From Streptomyces megasporus (GTDB taxonomy: Bacteria > Actinomycetota > Actinomycetes > Streptomycetales > Streptomycetaceae), in contig NZ_JODL01000020.1 in the NCBI RefSeq assembly GCF_000718985.1, positions 50,996 through 114,995 of the forward strand: a stretch of 64,000 nucleotides of DNA, read 5' to 3'. Below, in pieces: positions 57,684 to 64,000 of this stretch. The notes beneath the pieces were generated by a model. That model saw nothing but the letters and a program-made list of their open reading frames with translations, ran no database searches and was not told the DNA's origin. How positions within the stretch are numbered: position 1 is the first letter of the stretch; every line of letters starts with the position of its first letter. The position numbers were made by a program, and so were the translations under genes.

Positions 57684-59102
57684 TCACGCGGGTGGCAGGC
57701 CGGGGAGCTCGCAGATGCCGCGCGGCAGGAAGTGGCCATGTCCGGCGCGTCCGACGTACTCGCCCCGGTCGAGGACCACCTCGCCGCGCACCAGGACGGT
57801 CTCGACCCGCCCGGTGACGCGCATCCCCTCGTAGGCGGAGTAGTCGACGTTCATGTGGTGGCCGGCGACCGAGAGGGTGTGGTCGGCGGTCGGGTCGTAG
57901 ACCACCACGTCGGCGTCCGCGCCGGGGGCGAGGGTGCCCTTCCGCCCGGCCAGGCCGAACATCCGCGCCGGGGCGGCGCAGGCGAGTTCGATCCAGCGCC
58001 GGCGGGAGAGGCGCCCGGCGACGACGCCCTGGTGGAGCAGGTCCATCCGGTGCTCGACGCCCGGCAGTCCGCTGGGGATGCGGGTGAAGTCGCCGTGGCC
58101 CTGTTCCTTCTGGCCGGCGAGGTTGAACGGACAGTGGTCGGTGGAGACGACCTGGAGGTCGTCGGTGCGCAGCGCCCGCCACAGGGCCTCCTGGTGCCCT
58201 TCCCCGCGGGGCCGCAGCGGGGTGGTGCAGACGTACTTGGCGCCCTCGAAGCCGGGGCGGGCGAGGTCGTCGGCGGAGAGGAAGAGGTACTGGGGGCAGG
58301 TCTCGCCGTAGACCGGCAGCCCCTTGTCCCGGGCCGCCACCAGCTCCTCCACGGCCTGTCGCGCCGAGACGTGCACCACGTACAGCGGCGCTCCGGCGAC
58401 GCGGGCGAGCTGGACGGCGCGGTGGACGGCCTCGGCCTCCAGCAGCGGGTGGCGGACCTCGCCGTGCCGGCGGGGCTCGGTGTGACCGGCGGCGAGGGCC
58501 TGGGCGGCGAGGACGTCGATGGCGATGCCGTTCTCGGCGTGCACCATGATCAGGGCGCCGTTGTCGGCGGCGCGTTGCAGGGCGCGCAGGATCCGTCCGT
58601 CGTCGCTGTAGTGGACGCCCGGGTACGTCATGTACAGCCGGAAGGAGGTGATGCCCTCCTCCACCAGCAGGTCCGTCTCCCGAAGGGTGTCGTCGTTCAC
58701 GTCGGAGAGGACCATGTGGAAGGCGTAGTCGACTGCGCACTGCCCGTCGGCCTTGGCGTGCCACAGGTCCAGTCCCTCGCGGAGGCCGCGACCGCGGCCC
58801 TGGACGGCGAAGTCGACGACGGTGGTGGTGCCGCCCCAGGCCGCCGCCCGGGTGCCGGTGGCGAAGGTGTCGGCGGAGAAGGTCCCGTCGAACGGGAAGT
58901 CCAGGTGGGTGTGGACGTCGACGCCACCGGGGACGACGTACCGGCCGCCGGCGTCGATGACGCGATCCGCCGTCCAGCCCTTCGCGCAGGCGCTGCCGTG
59001 CGCGGCGAGGGCGGCGATCCGCGGCCCCTCGATCAGGACGTCGGCGTACAGCTCCTCGGCGGCGGTGACGACGAGTCCGCCGCGGACGACCGTACGGCTC
59101 AT
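57684..59102 (-). CDS. hydA: Dihydropyrimidinase-like amidohydrolase with arginine in place of the metal-bridging lysine
   Basis: A 472-residue cyclic amidohydrolase. HTHLDFPFDG (H64, H66), VHAENGIAID (H188), YVVHVSARQAVEE (H244) and VVSTDHCPFN (D322) are the binuclear metal ligands. The carboxylated lysine that bridges the metals, normally in SFKxFMxYPG, is replaced: ITSFRLYMTYPG has R155 (codon CGG at 58638-58640). The rest is clearly hydantoinase/dihydropyrimidinase, with GETCPQYLFLSADDL and GRKGTLAPGADADVVVYDP. Activity may be altered or lost. No uracil-catabolism partner gene is adjacent. Confidence 0.93.
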   Translation of the reverse strand: MSRTVVRGGLVVTAAEELYADVLIEGPRIAALAAHGSACAKGWTADRVIDAGGRYVVPGGVDVHTHLDFPFDGTFSADTFATGTRAAAWGGTTTVVDFAVQGRGRGLREGLDLWHAKADGQCAVDYAFHMVLSDVNDDTLRETDLLVEEGITSFRLYMTYPGVHYSDDGRILRALQRAADNGALIMVHAENGIAIDVLAAQALAAGHTEPRRHGEVRHPLLEAEAVHRAVQLARVAGAPLYVVHVSARQAVEELVAARDKGLPVYGETCPQYLFLSADDLARPGFEGAKYVCTTPLRPRGEGHQEALWRALRTDDLQVVSTDHCPFNLAGQKEQGHGDFTRIPSGLPGVEHRMDLLHQGVVAGRLSRRRWIELACAAPARMFGLAGRKGTLAPGADADVVVYDPTADHTLSVAGHHMNVDYSAYEGMRVTGRVETVLVRGEVVLDRGEYVGRAGHGHFLPRGICELPGLPPA

Positions 59103-59325
59103 GCGCCCATCTCCTTCGAGGTCGCGCCAAGGCGGCCCCGAGTGCGACGGTAGGTCCGCTCACCCGCCGCGGCAACCCGACGGCGCGGGCGTCACCGCCG
59201 CCGTGCCCGCCGCGTCACGGACGGTTCCCGCACCGCCCGGTCGGAACGCGTGATCGCGCCGCCCGCACCCGGGCCCCTGTCATGCACCGGACGGAAACGC
59301 ACGTGCGCCGCTACGCTTCCGCCCC

Positions 59326-60086
59326 ATGGACGACAACCTGCGCGAGATCGTGCTGGGCGTGCTCGCGGCCGGCGTCACCACGTCGCTCGGCTGGTTCGGC
59401 CGCACCTGCCTGTGGCGCCGCCGACTCCGCCGCACCCAGCGCTTCCTGGGACTGCCACCCCACTCCGAGTGCCTGCTCGTGGTCGGCCGCCAGGCCGGCA
59501 CGGGCGAGGGCGCGGTGGCCCGCGAGGACGTCTTCGCGCTGATGGAACTGTCCGCCCTGATCAAGGACTGCGGCGCGCACGCGCAGGTGCTCTCCCACGA
59601 CACCGTCCGCCAGGGCTTCGGCGAGCGCACCGAGTTCTGCATCGGCGGCCCGGTCGCCAATCACCGCACCGCGGCCCACCTCCACTCCCTGCTGCCGGGG
59701 GTCCGGATCGACGTGTCCGCCGGACCGGGCCCGGACCAGGGCGCGTTCACCATGGCGGCGAGCGGTACCGCGCGGAGAAGGGGTCGGTGGAGCACGTCCT
59801 GCCGGCCCGACTCACCGCGGGCGAGGGCTCCCGCCCGGTCTTCGTCGCCTGCGGGCAGCGGGCCGTCGCCAACCAGGCCGCCGCCCGCCACCTCGCCCGC
59901 CACCACACCGAGCCGGCCCGCACCTACGGGGTGGACGGCACCTTCTGCCTGCTGTTGAAGGTCGTCAACTCCCATGCGTACGGACCCGACGTCGTCGAGC
60001 CGGTCGCGGACGTCACCCAGGCCGCCACCGCCCCGTCACCCGCGCCCTCCCCGTCGGGCGGCGGGAGACGCCGCGCCAGGAGCTGA
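59326..60086 (+). pseudogene. Conserved hypothetical protein, frameshifted
   Basis: The first frame starts MDDNLREIVLGVLAAGVTTS, one N-terminal membrane segment, then FLGLPPHSECLLVVGRQAGT and GERTEFCIGGPVANHRTAAH. At about 59752-59756, after GAFTM, the frame moves by one base and continues GGERYRAEKGSVEHVLPARL, VFVACGQRAVANQAAARHLA and TYGVDGTFCLLLKVVNSHAY to the stop at 60084-60086. Both halves look conserved and real, so this is one roughly 253-residue gene with a one-base deletion, consistent with ATC-GGC changed to AT-GGC. TACGCT lies 8 bases before the ATG. Function unknown. Confidence 0.75.
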
Positions 60087-60207
60087 CGGGAGCCGCGGCC
60101 GGTGACGTCCCGTCGTATTTCTGGAGATCGCGGGACGACGGTGTGTCGATCTGTCGATGATGTCGCCGACGACGCCCCACCAGGCGGAAAACCGCCTTCT
60201 ACCCTGT

Positions 60208-60229
60208 TGACCTAGGTACTGACCCAGGT
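60208..60229. promoter_or_regulatory. Direct repeat operator candidate before the GntR gene
   Basis: TGACCTAGGT (60208-60217) and TGACCCAGGT (60220-60229) are repeats 12 bases apart; the first contains the perfect palindrome ACCTAGGT. TTGACC at 60207 could also be a -35. Position 56 bases before the GntR start suits autoregulation. Confidence 0.55.
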
Positions 60230-60284
60230 GCGAAAGACCACTCCCCGTACCCGGTACAGGCGGCAGCACGGAGAGGATTCCCGG

Positions 60285-61037
60285 ATGGGCGACAGCAGAC
60301 CGGTCTACCAGCGGATAGCCGACGACCTGCGCCGGCAGATCGACGAGGGCCTCCTGGCCGTGGGGGCCCGGATACCGTCGCGCTCCGAGCTGAAACGCGC
60401 CTACGCCGCCAGCGACCAGACCGTGGACCGCGCGGTGCGCGTGCTCAAGGCGGCGGGCTACGCGGAAGGGCAGTTCGGGCGCGGGGTGTTCGTCACCGAC
60501 CGCCGCCCCCTGGGGAACCTGCTGCGGACCGGCGAGACGGTGGACTCCCCGTTCGCCGCCCGGATCGACGCCGGGGCCGCCACGGCGTCGCTGCTGTGGG
60601 AGGCCACCTCCGCCACCACGGCCGCCCCGCCGCGCATCGCCGAACGGTTGGGGATCGCCGTGGGCGACCGCGTGATGTGCACGCAGTACGAGTACCTGGC
60701 CGACCGGCGTCCGCTCCAACTCGCCACGAGTTGGGAGCCCTTGGCACTCACCGAGGGCACCGAGGTGGTCTTCCCCGAGCGCGGCCCGTACGCCCGCCGC
60801 GGGGTGCGCGAGCGGTTCGCCGCCATCGGGATGCGGGTGACGGGGGCCACCGAACTGGTGGGCTCGCGCCCGGCCACCACCCTGGAGTCGGAGGCCCTGG
60901 GCTGTTCGCCGGGGCAGTGCGTGACGGTCATCGAGCGCACGCACCACACGGCGGACGGGCGGGCCGTGGAGACCTCCGACATCGTGGTGCGGGCGGACCG
61001 CTGGCGGCTGGAGTACCGCATCGCCTTCGCCGACTGA
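60285..61037 (+). CDS. GntR family regulator with UTRA domain
   Basis: A 250-residue regulator. The N-terminal winged helix is RIADDLRRQIDEGLLAVGAR, then ELKRAYAASDQTVDRAVRVL and GRGVFVTDRRPLGN. The C-terminal UTRA ligand domain has APPRIAERLGIAVGDRVMCT and RPLQLATSWEPLALTEGTEV and ends RADRWRLEYRIAFAD. HutC-type proteins sense small metabolites. A related layout is seen in regulators near integrative elements in Streptomyces, but no integrase is present here. The candidate operator repeats lie at 60208-60229. AGAGGA gives a modest ribosome site before the ATG. Confidence 0.92.
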   Translation: MGDSRPVYQRIADDLRRQIDEGLLAVGARIPSRSELKRAYAASDQTVDRAVRVLKAAGYAEGQFGRGVFVTDRRPLGNLLRTGETVDSPFAARIDAGAATASLLWEATSATTAAPPRIAERLGIAVGDRVMCTQYEYLADRRPLQLATSWEPLALTEGTEVVFPERGPYARRGVRERFAAIGMRVTGATELVGSRPATTLESEALGCSPGQCVTVIERTHHTADGRAVETSDIVVRADRWRLEYRIAFAD

Positions 61038-61159
61038 CCGGCCACCCGGCCGCCCACGACCGGGCGGTCGCGGGCACGGCCCCGGACCCGACGACGCGAC
61101 CCCGAAGACACAGCCCCGACGACGCGGACCCGGCCCGGAAGCCGCACGACGGACGGGCC

Positions 61160-61600
61160 CTACGCCTCGGACGCCTCCGCGTACATCTGCGACAACTCCG
61201 GGGTGCCGCTGAGCGCCCACTCCCGGCCGGCCTCCACCACGTCGAGCTCCCGACCGGAGGCGAGCCGCACCACCGGGCGGCCACTGGGCCACACCTGCCA
61301 CCGTGCCCCCGGCACCGTGCGGACGACGACCGTGCCCAGGTACAGGCCCGCGTCGTTGCCCAACCAGAGCAGTATCTCCGGATCGTCCCGCCACAGCGGC
61401 AGGAGTTGGTCGAGGGCGGCGAGTGACTCGACCGTGTCGTCCAGTTCGATCCCCGCCGCCCCGGCCTGCGCGCGCAGCAGTTCGCACTCGGAGAGGAGCT
61501 GCGCCACTCCCTCGGCGTCGCGCGGGTCGTCTCCCACCACCGCCACGCCGCGGGACTGCCCGTACCGCTTGCGCCAGTTGTCCAGGAAGGGGATGTTCAT
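61160..61600 (-). CDS. DUF6278 family protein
   Basis: A 146-residue soluble protein: MNIPFLDNWRKRYGQ, GVAQLLSECELLRAQAGAAG, LAALDQLLPLWRDDPEILLW, LGNDAGLYLGTVVVRTVPGA and ASGRELDVVEAGREWALSG, ending ELSQMYAEASEA. This is the short Streptomyces DUF6278 family of unknown role. ATG 61598-61600 fits the family start. It shares a strand with exonuclease III, 118 bases downstream of it. Confidence 0.85.
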   Translation of the reverse strand: MNIPFLDNWRKRYGQSRGVAVVGDDPRDAEGVAQLLSECELLRAQAGAAGIELDDTVESLAALDQLLPLWRDDPEILLWLGNDAGLYLGTVVVRTVPGARWQVWPSGRPVVRLASGRELDVVEAGREWALSGTPELSQMYAEASEA

Positions 61601-61717
61601 GCGACTCAGGGTGTCACCACCGGCGCGGTGAACACCACAGGCACGCGGAGGGCCGTGCGGCCCGCCGCCCCTTCCGACGACGGACGTCACACGGCCCTCA
61701 CATCCCACACCCGTGGT

Positions 61718-62494
61718 TCACACCTCGAGATCGACCACGACCGGGGCGTGGTCCGAGGCGCCCTTGCCCTTGCGCTCCTCGCGGTCGACGTAGGCGTCCT
61801 TCACCGCCGCCTCGAAGGCCGGGTTGCCGTAGACCAGGTCGATGCGCATGCCCTTGTTCTTGGGGAAGCACAGTTGCCGGTAGTCCCAGTAGGTGTAGGG
61901 GCGGTCGTACTTCAGCGGACGCGGCACGACGTCGGCCAGGCCCGCCTCCCGCAGATCGGCCAGCGCCTGCCGCTCGGCCGGGGTGACGTGGGTGGCGCCC
62001 TCGAAGACGGCCGGGTCGTAGACGTCCTCGTCCGTCGGGGCGACGTTGTAGTCGCCGAGGACGGCGAAGGGCCCCTCCCCCGTCTCCCTCTCGACCAGCT
62101 CCCGCAGGGCGGCGAACCACCGGAGCTTGTACTCGTAGTGGGGGTGGCCCACCTCGCGGCCGTTGGGCACGTACACCGACCACAGACGCACCCCGCCGCA
62201 GGTGGCGCCGACCGCGCGGGGCTCCCGGACCCCCTCGTACTCCGGCCCGCCGGGCAGGCCGACGACCGGCTCCTCCAGGCCGACCCGGGAGAGGATCGCC
62301 ACACCGTTCCAGCGCCCCGTGGCGTCGATCACCGCCTCGTAGCCGAGCTCGCGCAGGGGCTCGGCGGGGAACGCCTCCGCCGTGCACTTCAGCTCCTGCA
62401 GGCAGAGCACGTCCGTGCCGGTGTTCTCCAGCCAGGCCAGCAGCCGCGGCAGCCGGGAGGTGATCGAGTTGACGTTCCACGTGGCGATGCGCAT
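61718..62494 (-). CDS. xth: Exodeoxyribonuclease III
   Basis: A 258-residue AP-endonuclease/3'-exonuclease: MRIATWNVNSITSRLPRLLA, DVLCLQELKCTAEAFP (catalytic Glu), WSVYVPNGREVGHPHYEYKL, VLGDYNVAPTDEDVYDP (Asp/Asn), YDRPYTYWDYRQLCFPKNKG and GASDHAPVVVDLEV (catalytic His). It cuts at abasic sites in base-excision repair. ATG 62492-62494 has TAGATT seven bases upstream on the minus strand, so the mRNA may be leaderless. Confidence 0.95.
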   Translation of the reverse strand: MRIATWNVNSITSRLPRLLAWLENTGTDVLCLQELKCTAEAFPAEPLRELGYEAVIDATGRWNGVAILSRVGLEEPVVGLPGGPEYEGVREPRAVGATCGGVRLWSVYVPNGREVGHPHYEYKLRWFAALRELVERETGEGPFAVLGDYNVAPTDEDVYDPAVFEGATHVTPAERQALADLREAGLADVVPRPLKYDRPYTYWDYRQLCFPKNKGMRIDLVYGNPAFEAAVKDAYVDREERKGKGASDHAPVVVDLEV

Positions 62495-62598
62495 GGCAGC
62501 GAATCTACCGCCCGGCGCCGACATCCCAGGAAGAGACCGGGGGTGGGCCGGGCGGTCCGCGGCGGACGGGGCGTTCCCGGGCGCTCTGTGGCGTCCGC

Positions 62599-63261
62599 TC
62601 AGAGCGTGGTGCTCTCCCCGGGCGCCAGCCGCACGTGCTCCGCGTCGCCGATCCCGGGGCCGTTCGGGCCGAGCATCCGGCCGTAGACCGCGTACCCGAA
62701 GTTCGACAGCAGCCCGTCGTGGACGTCGTACGCCACCCTCGGGCCCACCTCGCGAACGTAGTCGACGACCTCCGAGAGCTTGCTCCAGGGGGCGTGCACC
62801 GGCAGCAGCAGGGTGTCCACCGGGCGGTCCGGCACGGTCAGGGCGTCACCGGGGTGGAAGACCGCGCCGCCGGGGGCGCCGGCGTGGGTGACGGCGTAGC
62901 CGACGTTGGTGATGCGCGGGATGTCCGGGTGGATGACGGCGTGGAGTTCGCCGTGCACCTCCACCTCGAAGCCGGCGGCGGTGAAGGTGTCGCCGTTCCC
63001 GACGGTGTGGACGCGCCCGGGGAAGGCGGCGGAGAGCTGCTCGGCGACGCTGCGCAGGGTCCAGACCTCCGCCGCCGGGTTCGCCTCCAGCGCGGCGCGC
63101 AGCCTGGCCTCGTCGAAGTGGTCGGGGTGCTCGTGGGTGACGAGGATCGCGTCGGCGCCGACCGCGGCGTCCTCCTCGCTGAAGCCTCCCGGGTCGATGA
63201 CGAGCGTGCGTCCGTCGCGGTGCAGGGCGACACAGGAGTGGCCCTTCTTCGTGAGCTCCAT
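62599..63261 (-). CDS. MBL-fold metallo-hydrolase
   Basis: A 220-residue metallo-beta-lactamase-fold protein: MELTKKGHSCVALHRDGRTL, VTHEHPDHFD (HxHxDH at about residues 43-48), HAVIHPDIPRITNVGYAVTH, VFHPGDALTVPDRPVDTLLL and LLSNFGYAVYGRMLGPNGPG. The second metal aspartate is in HPGD. Short UlaG-like hydrolases of this kind are common in actinobacteria; the substrate is unknown. ATG 63259-63261 is used; the frame extends upstream without a ribosome site. Confidence 0.9.
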   Translation of the reverse strand: MELTKKGHSCVALHRDGRTLVIDPGGFSEEDAAVGADAILVTHEHPDHFDEARLRAALEANPAAEVWTLRSVAEQLSAAFPGRVHTVGNGDTFTAAGFEVEVHGELHAVIHPDIPRITNVGYAVTHAGAPGGAVFHPGDALTVPDRPVDTLLLPVHAPWSKLSEVVDYVREVGPRVAYDVHDGLLSNFGYAVYGRMLGPNGPGIGDAEHVRLAPGESTTL

Positions 63262-63455
63262 GGGGCCATTGTGCTCCCTGTGCTTCCCGTGACGCCGGAC
63301 GGTGGGCGCGCGGTCGAGGGGCCGCCGATCGGGTCGGCCCCCACTGGCGTGGCACGGAGCGCGCCGGGAAGTCCCCAGGCCCCGGGCCGCCGGGCCGGCC
63401 GCGCCGAACGCTCCAGCGTCGGCTACCGGGGGCGCCTCCCGGTCGGAGGCCGAGG

Positions 63456-63906
63456 GACCACCTGCACACCGCCGTCGACGACCACTCCCGCCCGGCCTAC
63501 AGCGAGATCCTGCCCGACGAGGGGTAAGGAGACCGCCACCGGCCTCTGGATCCGGACCCACACCTTCTTCACCCGGGTCGGGGTCACCGTCGAGCGGGTG
63601 CCGACCGACGACGGCTCCTGTTACCGCTCGCGCGACTGGCGCGACCTGCCGGCGGCGGCCGAGATCGCCCACCGGCGAACCCGGCCCTGTCGGCCTCAGA
63701 CCACCTCAGGCCAACGGCAAGACCGAACGCTTCAACCGCACCCCGCTGGAGGAGTGGGCCTACACCCGCCCCTACCGCTCAGAGCAGGAACGGCGCGGCG
63801 CCTTCCCCGGATGGCTGCACACCCACAATGACCACCGCGGACACACCGCGCTGAAAGGCCACCACCCGCCGGCCGCGTCCCCGACCTCACAGGGCAGTAC
63901 AGCTAG
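63456..63906 (+). mobile_element. Decayed IS481-family transposase (C-terminal half)
   Basis: The DDE core survives in pieces: DHLHTAVDDHSRPAYSEI and LPDE, then after a stop (TAA 63525-63527) another frame gives KETATGLWIRTHTFFTRVGV, ERVPTDDGSCYRSRDWRD. A ten-base tandem duplication (63694-63713) shifts the frame again before NGKTERFNRTPLEEWAYTRP, RRGAFPGWLHTHNDHRGHTA and LKGHHPP; one more shift gives VPDLTGQYS and a stop at 63904-63906. At least three frame breaks make it inactive. The 5' half of the transposase and the terminal repeats were not identified. It is bordered by another element. Confidence 0.85.
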
Positions 63907-63925
63907 ATGAATGAGTCCGATGTCT

Positions 63926-64000
63926 TCAGTGGTCATAGGCGATCAGGGATCGCTTGACCGGGGCGCCGGTGGTCCAGTTGTGCCAGATGGCGGTGGCCAG
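63926..64000 (-). mobile_element. C-terminal end of a second transposase (IS982-like), window-edge partial
   Basis: Read from the right edge on the minus strand, 24 residues are visible: LATAIWHNWTTGAPVKRSLI then AYDH and a stop at 63926-63928. This ending is characteristic of the IS982-family transposases of Streptomyces, in which AAIWHN...RSLIAYDH is the last motif. It lies 20 bases from the IS481 remnant. The rest is outside the window, so the family call is tentative. Confidence 0.6.

Noticed and set aside
61081..61140. GACGACGCG repeated in the gap after the GntR gene
   Set aside because: Only two imperfect copies in a low-complexity C/G/A tract; not convincing as a functional repeat.
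61648..61699. GAGGGCCGTG...CACGGCCCTC hairpin between exonuclease III and DUF6278 genes
   Set aside because: The ten-base stem has a loop of 32 bases and no T tract, so it is too weak to call as a terminator.

Overview
The window is a high-GC actinobacterial chromosome segment, almost certainly Streptomyces. The signs are strong G/C bias at third codon positions, almost complete absence of TTA codons, F420-dependent luciferase-like oxidoreductases, a SigB/SigF-type sigma factor, an ANTAR regulator, many small DUF proteins typical of Streptomyces (DUF402, DUF6158, DUF6278), and the ccr-meaA ethylmalonyl-CoA block. About 60 genes are intact or nearly so. No rRNA, tRNA, CRISPR array, prophage or polyketide/non-ribosomal peptide cluster was seen.

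Layout. 1-9 kb: a partial membrane phosphatase, two metallo-beta-lactamase-fold hydrolases, a DedA protein with a TTA second codon, an ANTAR regulator paired with a lysine-free aminotransferase-fold protein, a PAS/GAF protein and a SigB-family sigma factor. 9-19 kb: an F420 oxidoreductase plus TPP enzyme pair and a bacterial release-factor-like protein (each behind a SigB-like promoter), methyltransferase, VOC protein, quinone oxidoreductase, Sfp-type phosphopantetheinyl transferase, a decayed short-chain dehydrogenase and an APH(6)-like kinase. 19-25 kb: four peptidases in one direction (M55 D-aminopeptidase, M20, S9, LD-carboxypeptidase), suggesting use or recycling of D-amino-acid or cell-wall peptides. 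25-31 kb: methyltransferases, an Rv2578c-type radical SAM protein, a MerR remnant, a MocR regulator and a HEAT-repeat protein.

31-42.5 kb is the metabolic centre: a two-unit 3-hydroxyacyl-CoA dehydrogenase, a TetR regulator, crotonyl-CoA carboxylase/reductase (ccr), ethylmalonyl-CoA mutase (meaA), a CitE-like lyase, a MaoC-type hydratase and an acyl-CoA dehydrogenase. Together these are the ethylmalonyl-CoA pathway. They are followed by psd and pssA for phosphatidylethanolamine synthesis. A perfect inverted repeat lies between the likely -35 and -10 elements of ccr.

42.5-51 kb: a complete branched-chain amino acid ABC operon (substrate-binding gene frameshifted near its 3' end), glycerate kinase, a BCCT transporter and a divergent antitoxin-like/HTH pair sharing palindromic sites. 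51-64 kb: FAD oxidoreductase, inositol-phosphatase-like protein, sirtuin, GH15 glucosidase coupled to an F420-type oxidoreductase, a dihydropyrimidinase whose metal-bridging lysine is replaced by arginine, a frameshifted conserved gene, a GntR regulator, exonuclease III, an MBL-fold hydrolase and, at the right edge, a decayed IS481 transposase abutting the tail of what looks like an IS982-type transposase.

At least four loci carry frame disruptions (SDR, MerR, substrate-binding protein, the gene at 59.3 kb). Several sit in homopolymers, so sequencing error cannot be separated from true decay here.
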